DNA from: RYN-230 sp963717125
GTDB taxonomy: Bacteria > Actinomycetota > Actinomycetes > Streptosporangiales > Streptosporangiaceae
Reading direction: 5' to 3'
NCBI GenBank assembly: GCA_963717125.1
Contig: CAVQVG010000002.1
Location: forward strand, 62,001-126,000
DNA length: 64,000 bases
The notes below the pieces were generated by a model. The model saw only the letters and a program-made list of their open reading frames with translations, did no database searches and was not told where the DNA came from. This document shows, piece after piece, positions 41,800-50,662 of this stretch (positions are counted from its first letter, which is position 1; every line of letters begins with the position of its first letter). A program made the translations under genes and the position numbers.

Positions 41800-43599
41800 A
41801 TGTCCGTTACGACCCGTCACATTCTCACCGCGCCGGCCTGGCCCTACGCGAACGGCCCCCGGCACATCGGCCATGTCTCCGGTTTCGGCCTGCCGTCCGA
41901 CATGTTCAGCCGGTACCAGCGGATGACGGGCAACCGGGTGCTGATGGTGAGCGGCACTGACGAGCACGGCACGCCGATCCAGGTCGCCGCGGACGCGGAA
42001 GGACTCACCGCGCGCCAGCTCGCGGACCGGTACAACCGGATCATCGCGGAGGACCTGTGCTCGCTCGGCCTGTCCTATGACCTGTTCACCCGGACCACGA
42101 CGGGTAACCACTACGCGGTGGTCCAGGAGATCTTCCTCGGCCTGCTCAAGAACGGCTACATCTTCCCGCAGACCACGCTGGGCGCGATCTCCCCGTCCAC
42201 CGGCCGCACCCTGCCCGACCGGTACATCGAGGGCACGTGCCCGATCTGCGGCTACGAGCACGCCCGCGGCGACCAGTGCGACAACTGCGGCAACCAGCTC
42301 GACCCGGTGGACCTGATCAACCCCCGTTCCAAGATCAACGGGGAGTCGCCCAAGTTCGTCGAGACCGAGCAGTACTTCCTCGACCTGCCCGCGTTCACCG
42401 AGGTGCTCGGCAAGTGGCTGCAGAGCAAGCAGGGCCAGTGGCGGCCGAACGTGCTCAACTTCTCCCTCAACCTGCTCGACGAGCTGCGCCCCCGGGCCAT
42501 CACCCGGGACCTGGACTGGGGCGTCCCGGTCCCGCTGGACGGCTGGCGGGACCGCCCGGACAAGCGCATCTACGTCTGGTTCGACGCGGTCATCGGCTAC
42601 CTGTCCGCCTCGATCGAGTGGGCCAGGCGGTACGGAGCGGACCCGGACGACTGGCGTGCCTGGTGGCAGACGCCGGAAGCCGAGTCCTACTACTTCATGG
42701 GCAAGGACAACATCGTCTTCCACTCCGAGATCTGGCCGGCCATGCTGTTCGGCTACTCCGGGCGGGGCGCCAAGGACGGCACGCCTGGCCAGCTCGGCGC
42801 GCTGAACGTGCCCACCGAGGTGGTGTCCAGCGAGTACCTGACGATGGAGGGGCGGAAGTTCTCCTCGTCCCGCGCGGTGGTCATCTACGTCCGGGACTTC
42901 CTGGCCCGCTACGACGTGGACGCGCTGCGCTACTACGTGGCCGTGGCCGGCCCGGAGAACCAGGACACCGACTTCACCTGGAGCGAGTTCCTCCGGCGCA
43001 ACAACGATGAGCTGGTCGCGACCTGGGGCAACCTGGTCAACCGGTCGGTGTCGTTCGCCGCGCGCAACATCGGCTCGATCCCCGAGCCCGGCCACCTGAC
43101 CGAGGTTGACCGGGACATCCTGGAGCGATCCCGGCAGGCGTTCGGCCAGGTCGGCGCCTCGCTGGCCCGGTCCCGGTTCAAGGCCGGGGTGAACGAGGCG
43201 ATGCGGACGGTGGCCGAGGCCAACAAGTACATGTCCGACCAGGCGCCGTGGAAGCTGCGCGAGTCGGACCCCGAGCGGATGCGCACCGTCCTGCACGTCG
43301 TGCTGCAGCTGGTGAACGACGCGAAGACGCTGCTCACCCCGTTCCTGCCGGAGTCGTCCGGCAAGGTGTACCGGATGCTGGGCGGCGCGGGCGAGTGGTC
43401 CGGCCAGCCGCGGATCGAGGAGGTCGACGAGGACGGCGGCCCGACCTACCCGGTGATCACCGGCGACTACGACACCGCGGCCCGCTGGGAGTCCCAGCCG
43501 GTCACGCCGGGCACGCCGCTGGCCACCCCGGTCCCGCTGTTCACCAAGCTCGACCCGTCCATCGTGGAGGAGGAACTGGCCCGGCTGGGGCAGCCGTGA
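41800..43599 (+). CDS. metG: Methionyl-tRNA synthetase
   Basis: Class I synthetase that charges tRNA-Met, 599 aa. The catalytic start HILTAPAWPYANGPRHIGHV contains the HIGH motif. The connective domain has one zinc knuckle set (CPICGYEHARGDQCDNCGNQ). The KMSKS loop is the variant KFSSSR (MEGRKFSSSRAVVIYVRDF), as in many actinobacterial MetRS. The helical anticodon domain includes YMSDQAPWKL. There is no C-terminal tRNA-binding EMAP domain. ATG at 41800; an in-frame GTG/ATG pair lies six bases upstream. It is followed 13 bases later by tatD, in the order metG-tatD-rsmA-ispE familiar from actinobacteria (here with an insertion before ispE). Confidence 0.97.
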   Translation: MSVTTRHILTAPAWPYANGPRHIGHVSGFGLPSDMFSRYQRMTGNRVLMVSGTDEHGTPIQVAADAEGLTARQLADRYNRIIAEDLCSLGLSYDLFTRTTTGNHYAVVQEIFLGLLKNGYIFPQTTLGAISPSTGRTLPDRYIEGTCPICGYEHARGDQCDNCGNQLDPVDLINPRSKINGESPKFVETEQYFLDLPAFTEVLGKWLQSKQGQWRPNVLNFSLNLLDELRPRAITRDLDWGVPVPLDGWRDRPDKRIYVWFDAVIGYLSASIEWARRYGADPDDWRAWWQTPEAESYYFMGKDNIVFHSEIWPAMLFGYSGRGAKDGTPGQLGALNVPTEVVSSEYLTMEGRKFSSSRAVVIYVRDFLARYDVDALRYYVAVAGPENQDTDFTWSEFLRRNNDELVATWGNLVNRSVSFAARNIGSIPEPGHLTEVDRDILERSRQAFGQVGASLARSRFKAGVNEAMRTVAEANKYMSDQAPWKLRESDPERMRTVLHVVLQLVNDAKTLLTPFLPESSGKVYRMLGGAGEWSGQPRIEEVDEDGGPTYPVITGDYDTAARWESQPVTPGTPLATPVPLFTKLDPSIVEEELARLGQP

Positions 43600-43612
43600 C
43601 CGGGACGCCCCA

Positions 43613-44455
43613 GTGAGCAGCCCGGTCCGCGACCAGTACGGGCGGCCCCCCGCCGCCGACCCGGCGCCGCTGCCGGCCAGCGCGTTCGACAGCCACTGCC
43701 ACCTGGACCTGGTGCTCGGCCCGGTCGCCGACGTGCTGCGACGGGCGGCCGCGGCCGGGATCACCCGGGTGGTCACGGTCGGCACCGACCTGCCGTCGTG
43801 CTACTCGGCCGTGACCACCGCGGCTGATCACGAACCGGTCTACGCGGCGGTGGCCGTGCATCCGAACGAGACGGCCCGGGCCGCGGACGGCGCCGCGCAA
43901 CGCGAGGGCGTTATGCATGAGCTGGCCGAGCTGGCTGCCTTCCCGCGGGTCCGGGCGGTCGGCGAGACCGGGCTGGACTACTACTGGGACGACGCGCCGC
44001 ACGACGTGCAGCAGGAGTGGTTCCGTGCGCACATCGCGCTGGCCAAGCAGGTGGGCAAGCCGCTGATGATCCACGACCGGGACGCGCACGACGACATCCT
44101 GCGCATCCTGGCCGCGGAGGGCGCGCCGGAGACGGTGATCTTCCACTGTTTCTCCGGCGGCGCCGAGCTGGCCAAACGCTGCGTGGACGCTGGCTACCTG
44201 CTCAGCTTCGCGGGCGTCGTGACGTTCCCCAACGCGCCGGAGCTGCGCGAGGCGGCCGCGCTGACGCCGCCCGGCCAGCTGCTGGCCGAGACCGACGCGC
44301 CGTTCCTCACCCCGGTGCCCAACCGCGGCAAGTCGAACTCGCCGGCCCAGGTGGCGCACACGATCCGCGCGCTGGCCACGATCAAGCAGCTCGACGTGGC
44401 CGAGCTGTGCGCCATCCTCGAGGGGACCGGCCAGCGCGTCTTCGGCCCGTGGTGA
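43613..44455 (+). CDS. tatD: TatD-family metal-dependent hydrolase (DNase)
   Basis: A 280-aa TIM-barrel hydrolase; TatD proteins are Mg-dependent 3'-5' exonucleases on DNA or RNA. Metal ligands appear in FDSHCHLDL (~residue 26), AVAVHPNE, AVGETGLDYYW, PLMIHDRDAHDD, VIFHCFSGG and LAETDAPFLTP. GTG at 43613. Its stop overlaps the rsmA GTG (GTGA), so translation is coupled. Confidence 0.94.
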   Translation: MSSPVRDQYGRPPAADPAPLPASAFDSHCHLDLVLGPVADVLRRAAAAGITRVVTVGTDLPSCYSAVTTAADHEPVYAAVAVHPNETARAADGAAQREGVMHELAELAAFPRVRAVGETGLDYYWDDAPHDVQQEWFRAHIALAKQVGKPLMIHDRDAHDDILRILAAEGAPETVIFHCFSGGAELAKRCVDAGYLLSFAGVVTFPNAPELREAAALTPPGQLLAETDAPFLTPVPNRGKSNSPAQVAHTIRALATIKQLDVAELCAILEGTGQRVFGPW

Positions 44456-45303
44456 GGACCGACCCGCTCCTCGGCCCGGCCGAGATCCGGTCGATCGCGG
44501 CCCGGCTGGGCGTCCGGCCGTCCAAGCGGCTCGGCCAGAACTTCGTCACCGACCCCGGCACGGTCCGCCGCATCGCGGCGCTGGCCGATCTCGCGCCCGA
44601 CGATGTGGTGCTGGAGGTGGGCCCCGGCTTCGGCTCGCTGACGCTGGCCCTGCTGCCGGCCGCGCGCCAGGTGACCGCGGTCGAGATCGATCCGCTGCTG
44701 GCCGCCGAACTGCCGCGCACCGTCGCCGCCCATACCCCTTCCTTGGCTGAACGCCTCTACGTGCTGACGGCCGACGCGCTGCGGATCACCGGCCTGCCCG
44801 GTCAAGCGCCTACGGCGCTCGTGGCCAACTTGCCGTACAACGTGGCCGTGCCGGTCGTGCTGCACCTGCTGGCCACGGTGCCGTCGCTGCGGCACGGGCT
44901 GGTCATGGTGCAGGCCGAGGTGGCCGACCGGATGACGGCCGGCCCGGGCAGCCGGGTCTATGGCGTGCCCTCGGTCAAGCTGGCCTGGTACGCGGCCGCC
45001 CGCCGGGCCGGGCCGGTGCCGCGTACCGTGTTCTGGCCGGTGCCGAACGTCAACTCGGGGCTGGTCGCGTTCACCCGGCGCGAGCCGCCAGCGGCTGATG
45101 TGCCGCGGGAGGACGTGTTCGCCGTGGTGGATGCGGCGTTCGCGCAGCGGCGCAAGACGCTCCGCGCCGCGCTGGCCCGGTGGGCCGGGTCAGCCGCGGA
45201 CGCGGAACGCATCCTGCGGGCGGCCGGGGTGGATCCCGGCGCCCGGGGCGAGTCGCTCAGTGTGGCCGACTTCGCCCGCATCGCCGCCGAGCGGCTGCGG
45301 TGA
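44452..45303 (+). CDS. rsmA: 16S rRNA dimethyladenosine transferase RsmA/KsgA
   Basis: RsmA dimethylates A1518 and A1519 of 16S rRNA. The 283-aa protein has PSKRLGQNFVTDPGTVRRIA, SAM motif I VLEVGPGFGSLTLALL, AVEIDPLLA, the catalytic NLPYNVAVPVVLHLL, the conserved GSRVYGVPSVKLAWYA and the C-terminal AFAQRRKTLRAALARWAG. The GTG at 44452 overlaps the tatD stop. It normally precedes ispE; here the arabinofuranosidase gene lies between them on the other strand. Confidence 0.96.
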   Translation: MRTDPLLGPAEIRSIAARLGVRPSKRLGQNFVTDPGTVRRIAALADLAPDDVVLEVGPGFGSLTLALLPAARQVTAVEIDPLLAAELPRTVAAHTPSLAERLYVLTADALRITGLPGQAPTALVANLPYNVAVPVVLHLLATVPSLRHGLVMVQAEVADRMTAGPGSRVYGVPSVKLAWYAAARRAGPVPRTVFWPVPNVNSGLVAFTRREPPAADVPREDVFAVVDAAFAQRRKTLRAALARWAGSAADAERILRAAGVDPGARGESLSVADFARIAAERLR

Positions 45304-45370
45304 TCTCGTTAGTGCGGTGCTTTTCACCTCGCGGGCGAGGCACAATGCACCGCGCTGATGGATTCGGACG

Positions 45371-46825
45371 CTACGGCAGCTGCCACTGCTGGTTGGCGCC
45401 GCCGTTGCAGGCGTACAGGATGAGCTGGGTCCCGTTCGTCTTGTTGGACGCCGGGTCGTCCAGGCACTTGCCGGAGGCCGGGTTGACCAGCTGGCCCTTC
45501 TCCGCTGTCCACTGCTGGTTGGCGCCGCCGTTGCACGGCCACCACTCCACCAGCGTGCCGTTCGAGTAGTTGGCGCCGGTGATGTCCAGGCAGCCGCCGT
45601 CGATCTGCAGTGTGCCGTTGCTGGCCGCGGTCCAGTTCTGCGCGGCGGTGTTGCCGTCGCACGTCCACATCTGCACCTTGTTGCCGTCGGTGGCGCTGCC
45701 GTTGTTGTTGTCCATGCAGGCGGCGGCGTCATCACCGGCCGCCACCTCGCCGGTGGCCGGCGCACTGGGCAGCGCGTAACCGACCGAGACGATGTTGGCC
45801 TGGACCGAGTTGTCGGCCGCGTCCGTCGGGTAGCCGGAGGTCATCACGCCCTCGAAGAACGACCCGATCGAGGAGTTGCTGTCGTCGCCGCCGGTGCCCA
45901 GCAGGATGGCGCCTTCCTGGTGCATCGGGGCGTAGCCGCCAAGGTCGGGCAGCGCCCCGCTGTACCAGGTGCTCAGCCCGCCGGACTGCGAGTTGCCGCC
46001 CTTGATCGCGTAGGTGGTGGTGCCGTTGTTCTTGACGAGGGCGGTGACGAATGTGCTGGAGTTGCCATCGTTGGCGGTGTTGGCGCCGTTGCCTCCGGAG
46101 AACAGCCCGTTCTCCAGGTCGGCCATGACCCACGGGCCCGACCCGGTGCAGGGGGAGAACCAGCACAGCGTGCCCAGGTTGATCGCGTCCATGTGGCCGT
46201 TGCCGTTGTCGTCGTTGTTCGTCTCGGCGTTGCCGTAGTCGAAGCAGCAACCGGAGTTCACGTGCGTGCCGCTGGCCACCATGTACTCACCCTGCGCTTC
46301 GCTGCCGGTGGCCACGCCGCTGGTGGAGTCGTCCCGGTAGCCGACGCCGGGCGCCACGTAGACGCCGTAGACCAGGTGGCCGCCGGCCAGCACCGGCAGC
46401 GCGTCCGCGTTCGCCCCGACGTCCTGCCCGCCGTTGCCGCCCGGCCCCTCGATGGTGAGGTTGTTGCCGCGCCCGGACTGGTCGTAGATCTCGGTGATGG
46501 TGCACGAGGTGCCCGCGCAGAAGCTGGTCTGGGTGGCGGCGTTGGCGTAGCCGCCGGCGGCGAGCGGGTAGATGCTCGTGGTGCTGCCGTCCGACGCCCG
46601 CTTGACCTGGTACAAGGGCCCGTCATAGGCCGCGTACAGGGCCCGCACCGTGCTGTGCGCGGCCACGCACGGGGTGCCGGCCGCGGCGTAGATGTCGCAC
46701 GGCCCCGACGTAGCGGCCTGGGCCGGGCCGGGCGCGGCGGCCAGCGCGCTGGCGGTGAGCGCGGCGGCCGCTCCAGCCGCCAGCACACCCTTTCTTAAGT
46801 GACGAAGTACTAACCCAATAACCAT
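45371..46825 (-). CDS. Secreted GH54 alpha-L-arabinofuranosidase with ricin-type lectin domain
   Basis: A 484-aa exported enzyme that removes arabinofuranose side chains from arabinoxylan or arabinan. The signal peptide (~1-36) contains LRKGVLAAGAAAALTASALA. The ArabFuran-catal domain (~40-350) starts SGPCDIYAAAGTPCVAAHST and has ALYAAYDGPLYQVKRASDGS, EIYDQSGRGNNLTI, CCFDYGNAE, GLFSGGNG and an acidic GHMDAINLGTLCW segment. A C-terminal trefoil lectin/CBM13 domain (~355-484) has QxW repeats (AQNWTAA, NQQWTAE, NQQWQLP). The start at 46825 has GAGAGG upstream and fits the signal peptide. Two LacI-type operators lie upstream. The gene interrupts the usual rsmA-ispE order, so it is probably an insertion. 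Confidence 0.9.
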   Translation of the reverse strand: MVIGLVLRHLRKGVLAAGAAAALTASALAAAPGPAQAATSGPCDIYAAAGTPCVAAHSTVRALYAAYDGPLYQVKRASDGSTTSIYPLAAGGYANAATQTSFCAGTSCTITEIYDQSGRGNNLTIEGPGGNGGQDVGANADALPVLAGGHLVYGVYVAPGVGYRDDSTSGVATGSEAQGEYMVASGTHVNSGCCFDYGNAETNNDDNGNGHMDAINLGTLCWFSPCTGSGPWVMADLENGLFSGGNGANTANDGNSSTFVTALVKNNGTTTYAIKGGNSQSGGLSTWYSGALPDLGGYAPMHQEGAILLGTGGDDSNSSIGSFFEGVMTSGYPTDAADNSVQANIVSVGYALPSAPATGEVAAGDDAAACMDNNNGSATDGNKVQMWTCDGNTAAQNWTAASNGTLQIDGGCLDITGANYSNGTLVEWWPCNGGANQQWTAEKGQLVNPASGKCLDDPASNKTNGTQLILYACNGGANQQWQLP

Positions 46826-46885
46826 CGTGAACCTCTCTGTTCCTGGGCCGAATCTCAGCCGACGGCGGGCCTGATCAGAGCTAGT

Positions 46886-46897
46886 GTGAGCGCTAAC
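46886..46897. promoter_or_regulatory. LacI-type operator 1 upstream of the arabinofuranosidase
   Basis: GTGAGCGCTAAC is a near-palindrome with the central AGCGCT typical of LacI-family operators of actinobacterial glycosidase genes. It lies 61 bases upstream of the start codon. Confidence 0.6.
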
Positions 46898-46943
46898 AAT
46901 AGAAATGCTTAGAAAGGCTGTGCGTATTGACCTCCGAGTGGAT

Positions 46944-46955
46944 GTGAGCGCGAAC
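46944..46955. promoter_or_regulatory. LacI-type operator 2 upstream of the arabinofuranosidase
   Basis: GTGAGCGCGAAC repeats the same half-site 58 bp from operator 1 in the same orientation. The paired arrangement suggests looping or cooperative repression by a sugar-responsive LacI protein encoded elsewhere. Confidence 0.5.
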
Positions 46956-47068
46956 ACTGAGAACTGCTCTGACTATGGCTCCGGGCGGAAGTTCCGTCAA
47001 GGCAGCACCGCGCCGTGCGCATGATCATGGACTGCGGTGCGGCCGGAGGCGGCTACGATCAGATCATC

Positions 47069-48157
47069 GTGACCGGTGTGACTGCGCGGGTGCCCGCGAA
47101 GGTGAATCTCCAGCTCTCGGTGGGGCCGCCACGCGCTGACGGCTACCACGACCTGGTGACGGTCTTCCATGCCCTGGCCCTGTTCGACGAGGTCACCGTC
47201 GCGCCCGCGGACACCGACAGCGTGCGGGTCTCCGGGGAGGGCGCGTCCAGCGTTCCGCTGGATGGGCACAACCTCGCCGCCCGGGCGGTGGCCGCGCTGA
47301 CCGACGCCGTCGGGGTGGGCTGCCGCGACGAGCCCGGCGTGGCCATCGAGATCAGGAAGCGGATCCCGGTCGCCGCCGGGCTGGCCGGCGGCAGCGCCGA
47401 CGCGGCCGGCGCCCTGGTCGCCGCCAACGAGCTGTGGGGTACCGGGCTGAGCCAGCAGGAACTGGCCGAAGTGGCCGCCCGGGTCGGCAGCGACGTGGCG
47501 TTCGCGCTGCTCGGTGGGACCGCGATCGGGCTGGGCCGGGGTGAGCAGGTCACCCCGGCGCTGGTGTCCGGCACCTATCACTGGGTGCTCGCGTTCGCCG
47601 CCGAACACCTGTCCACGCCCGCGGTGTACGCCGCCTGCGACCGGCTCAGGGCCGGGCAGGCCGACCGGGATGAGCCGGCTGCGGGCCCGGCGGCCAGCCA
47701 GCCGGCCGCCGGGCCGCGGACCGCCGGGCCGCCGGCCGCCGCGGCAACCGGCCGGCGGGCAACCGGCCGGCGGGCAACCGGCCGGCGGGCAGCCGGCGGG
47801 CGGCCGCCCGCTAGGGCGTGGGCCGCGCCGGAGCTGAGCACCGCGCTGATGTCCGCGCTGCGCAGCGGTAACCCGGCCGAAGTGGGCCCGCTGCTGGTCA
47901 ACGACCTGGAGCCGGCCGCGATCTCGCTGCTGCCCCGGCTGCGCCGGGCGCTGGCCGCGGGCCGTGAGCACGGCGCGCTCGGCGCGCTCGTCTCCGGGTC
48001 CGGGCCGACCTGCGCCTACCTGGCCCGGGACGGGGCCCACGCCCGGGACCTGGCGGTCGCGCTGACCAGCGCGGGGGTGTGCCGGTCGGTGGTCAGCGTG
48101 ACCGGCCCGGCGCCGGGCGCGACCGTGCTCAGCCCGGCCGCCGGCCAGCGGTGGTGA
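47069..48157 (+). CDS. ispE: 4-diphosphocytidyl-2-C-methyl-D-erythritol kinase
   Basis: IspE phosphorylates CDP-methylerythritol in the MEP isoprenoid pathway. The 362-aa GHMP kinase begins VTARVPAKVNLQLSVGPPRA, has GYHDLVTVFHALALFDEVTV, the ATP loop IPVAAGLAGGSADAAGALVA and the C-terminal ALGALVSGSGPTCAYLA. The start is set at GTG 47069; the ATG at 47015 would add 18 unlikely residues. About 45 residues of low complexity are inserted after VYAACDRLR, including a 15-bp repeat (ATGRR units, 47744-47788). The stop overlaps the next GTG (GTGA). Confidence 0.93.
   Translation: MTGVTARVPAKVNLQLSVGPPRADGYHDLVTVFHALALFDEVTVAPADTDSVRVSGEGASSVPLDGHNLAARAVAALTDAVGVGCRDEPGVAIEIRKRIPVAAGLAGGSADAAGALVAANELWGTGLSQQELAEVAARVGSDVAFALLGGTAIGLGRGEQVTPALVSGTYHWVLAFAAEHLSTPAVYAACDRLRAGQADRDEPAAGPAASQPAAGPRTAGPPAAAATGRRATGRRATGRRAAGGRPPARAWAAPELSTALMSALRSGNPAEVGPLLVNDLEPAAISLLPRLRRALAAGREHGALGALVSGSGPTCAYLARDGAHARDLAVALTSAGVCRSVVSVTGPAPGATVLSPAAGQRW
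47744..47800 (+). repeat. 15-bp tandem repeat inside ispE
   Basis: GCAACCGGCCGGCGG occurs three times exactly (47744, 47759, 47774) with a partial fourth copy. It encodes ATGRR pentapeptides in a surface loop region. Confidence 0.88.
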
Positions 48158-49974
48158 CCGGGCCGGTGAACCTGGTCAACCTGGAACGCGCGGTCAAGGC
48201 GTACGGCGAGCGGCCGCTGCTGGACGGGGTGTCGGCCGGGGTGGCGGCCGGTGACCGGATCGGCATCGTCGGCCGCAACGGCGCGGGCAAGAGCACGCTG
48301 CTGGCCGTGCTGGCCGGCCGGGAGCCGCTGGACAGCGGCCGGGCCACCCGGACCAGGGACGTGCGGATCGGGGTGCTGCCGCAGCGCAGCGAGCTGACCG
48401 GGACGGTGCACAGCGTCGTGCTGGGCGAGACCCCGGAGCACGTCTGGGCGGCGAACCCGCGGACCCGGTCGGTGCTGGCGGCGCTGCTGCCGGGGATGGA
48501 CCTGGCCGAACCCGCCGACCGGCTGTCCGGCGGCGAGTCACGCCGGGTCGCGCTGGCGGCCGTGCTCATCGGGGAGCATGACCTGCTGCTGCTCGACGAG
48601 CCGACCAACCATCTGGACGTCGAGGCCATCAACTGGCTGGCCACGCAGCTGGCCGCGCGGGCCGAGGCGCTGGTCGCGGTGACCCACGACCGCTGGTTCC
48701 TGGACGCGGTGTGCAACCGCACCTGGGAGCTGGCCGACGGGCGGCTGCACACCTATGACGGTGGTTACGCGGCCTACGTGCTGGCCCGGGCCGAGCGGGC
48801 GCGGATCGCCGCCGCCACCGACCGGCGGCGGCGGAACCTGTTGCGCAAGGAACTGGCCTGGCTGCGCCGCGGGCCACCGGCCCGGACCAGCAAGCCCCGG
48901 TTCCGGATCGAGGCGGCCAACGAGCTCATCGCCGGCGAACCGCCGCCCCGGGACGGCGTAGAACTGACCCGGCTGGCCACCGCCCGGCTGGGCCGGACGG
49001 TGATCGACGCCGCGGACGTGACCGTCACCGCCGGTGCCCGAATTTTGCTGAACGACATTACCTGGCAGCTCGCCCCCGGCGAGCGGGTCGGGCTGGTCGG
49101 GCCCAACGGCAGCGGCAAGAGCACCCTGCTCAACGTCCTGGACGGTGCCGGGGAGAGCGCCGGGCTGACCATTTCCGGTCAGATCACCCAGGGTAAGACG
49201 GTGCGCCTCGGCTACCTGCGGCAGAGCGACACCGAGCTGGACCCGGCGCTCACCCCGCGGGAGGCGGTCACCGAGGTGCGCGGCACGCTCGACTCGGCCC
49301 AGGGCGCCGCGGCGGCCAGCCAGCTGCTGGACCAGCTGGGGCTGCGCGGCGACACGCAGTGGACGCCCGCTGGTGAGCTGTCCGGCGGGGAACGGCGCCG
49401 GCTCCAGCTGCTCCGCATCCTGCTCGACGAGCCGAACGTGCTGTTCCTCGACGAGCCGACCAACGACCTCGACGTGGACACGCTCACCGAGCTCGAGGAC
49501 CTGCTGGACGGCTGGCCGGGGTCGCTCGTGCTGGTCAGCCACGACCGGTACTTCCTGGAACGGGTGACCGACCACGTGCTGGCCCTGCTCGGCGACGGCC
49601 GGCTCGGCTACCTGCCGGGCGGGGTGGATGAGTACCTGGAGCGCCGCCGGGCCGCCGCCGCGGCCGGGGCGGGCCGGGATGGCCGCGCGGCAGCCACCGG
49701 AGCGGGCGGCCAGGACAGCTCAGCGGCGGCCGCCGGGACCGGGCTGCGGCCTGCCTCGGCCGCCAGCCAGCGCGCCGCACGCAAGGAAATGCAGCGGCTG
49801 GAACGGCAGATCGAGCGGCTGTCCGCCCGGGAAGCCGAACTGACCGCGGAACTGGCCGCCCACGCCACCGACTACGTCCGGCTGACCGAGCTCGGTGCTC
49901 AGCTGAAGGGCGTTCAGCAGGAAAAGGGGCGGCTGGAGGACCAGTGGCTGGCCGCCGCCGAGGAGTCCGGTTAA
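48154..49974 (+). CDS. ABC-F ATPase (ribosome-associated, Uup/EttA type)
   Basis: A 606-aa soluble protein with two ABC domains and no membrane part. Domain 1 has Walker A GRNGAGKSTLLAVLAG, signature LSGGESRRVALA and Walker B LLLLDEPTNHLD. Domain 2 has GPNGSGKSTLLNVLDG, LSGGERRRLQLLRILL and VLFLDEPTNDLD. The linker between them carries the usual RKELAWLRRGPPARTSKPRF. An Ala/Gly-rich spacer and a C-terminal coiled coil (EMQRLERQIERLSAREAEL) resemble Uup. Such proteins act on the ribosome, in translation control or antibiotic protection. GTG 48154 overlaps the ispE stop, the usual actinobacterial order. Confidence 0.93.
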   Translation: MTGPVNLVNLERAVKAYGERPLLDGVSAGVAAGDRIGIVGRNGAGKSTLLAVLAGREPLDSGRATRTRDVRIGVLPQRSELTGTVHSVVLGETPEHVWAANPRTRSVLAALLPGMDLAEPADRLSGGESRRVALAAVLIGEHDLLLLDEPTNHLDVEAINWLATQLAARAEALVAVTHDRWFLDAVCNRTWELADGRLHTYDGGYAAYVLARAERARIAAATDRRRRNLLRKELAWLRRGPPARTSKPRFRIEAANELIAGEPPPRDGVELTRLATARLGRTVIDAADVTVTAGARILLNDITWQLAPGERVGLVGPNGSGKSTLLNVLDGAGESAGLTISGQITQGKTVRLGYLRQSDTELDPALTPREAVTEVRGTLDSAQGAAAASQLLDQLGLRGDTQWTPAGELSGGERRRLQLLRILLDEPNVLFLDEPTNDLDVDTLTELEDLLDGWPGSLVLVSHDRYFLERVTDHVLALLGDGRLGYLPGGVDEYLERRRAAAAAGAGRDGRAAATGAGGQDSSAAAAGTGLRPASAASQRAARKEMQRLERQIERLSAREAELTAELAAHATDYVRLTELGAQLKGVQQEKGRLEDQWLAAAEESG

Positions 49975-50058
49975 GTTAAATAGGCAGCCGGTATGCCTAC
50001 ATATGTAGCCCTGGCTGGCTGGCTGGCTGGGCGACCGGCCGGGCGACCGGCCGGGCGG

Positions 50059-50577
50059 TCAGGCGTCCAGCGGCGCGAGCAGCACCCGGAGCAGGTCGGC
50101 CAGGATTTTCCGGTCGGCGGCGCTGAGCCCGTTCAGCAGCGTCTGCTCGTGCTTGACCAGGTCGGCCAAGGCCGCGTCGACCCGGGTCCGGCCGGCCGGG
50201 GTCAGCGTGACCAGCACGCCGCGCCGGTCCTGTAGGTCCGGCTCGCGGCGGACCAGCCCGGCCTCGGCCAGCCGGTCCACCCGGTTGGTCATCGTGCCGG
50301 AGGTGACCAGGGTGGCCCGGAGCAGCGCCCCGGGCGTGAGCTGATAGGGGGGTCCAGTCCTGCGCAACGCGGACAGCACGTCGAACTCCCAGGTCTCCAG
50401 GCTGTGCGCGGCGAACGCGGCGCGCCGGGCCAGGTCCAGGTGCCGGGCCAGCCGGGAGATCCGGCTGAGTACCTGGAGCGGCGCCACGTCCAGGTCGGGG
50501 CGCTCGGCCTGCCAGGCGGCGACCAGGTCGTCCACCTCGTCGCGCGGCTCGCCGGCGCGGCCTGGGCGATCATCCAT
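50059..50577 (-). CDS. MarR-family transcriptional regulator
   Basis: A 172-aa winged-helix protein with the MarR core: a dimerisation helix, WEFDVLSALRRTGPPYQLTP, the recognition helix region LVTSGTMTNRVDRLAEAGLV and the wing RREPDLQDRRGVLVTLTPAG. The start at 50577 (MDDRPGRAGEP) leaves 85 bases to the divergent tam gene. A perfect palindrome (50591-50606) and a weaker copy near the tam ribosome-binding site are candidate operators, so it likely represses both genes. The ligand is unknown. Confidence 0.9.
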   Translation of the reverse strand: MDDRPGRAGEPRDEVDDLVAAWQAERPDLDVAPLQVLSRISRLARHLDLARRAAFAAHSLETWEFDVLSALRRTGPPYQLTPGALLRATLVTSGTMTNRVDRLAEAGLVRREPDLQDRRGVLVTLTPAGRTRVDAALADLVKHEQTLLNGLSAADRKILADLLRVLLAPLDA

Positions 50578-50590
50578 GCGCGCAGCATAT

Positions 50591-50606
50591 CTCTTGACAT
50601 CAAGAG
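50591..50606. promoter_or_regulatory. MarR operator candidate 1
   Basis: CTCTTGA-CA-TCAAGAG is a perfect 16-bp palindrome 14 bases upstream of the marR start. Its TTGACATCAA core resembles known MarR-family sites. Confidence 0.7.
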
Positions 50607-50633
50607 TGTGAGCGGGCAGCGCTGATCGTATAC

Positions 50634-50645
50634 CTTGACGTCGAG
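50634..50645. promoter_or_regulatory. MarR operator candidate 2
   Basis: CTTGACGTCGAG is a near-copy of the first site, 43 bp away and immediately before the tam ribosome-binding site. Occupancy there would block tam expression. Confidence 0.5.
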
Positions 50646-50662
50646 AAAAGGAGGGTCGTGGC

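Noticed and set aside
41473..43785. A 770-codon open frame opposite metG
   Set aside because: It is antisense to an unmistakable methionyl-tRNA synthetase.
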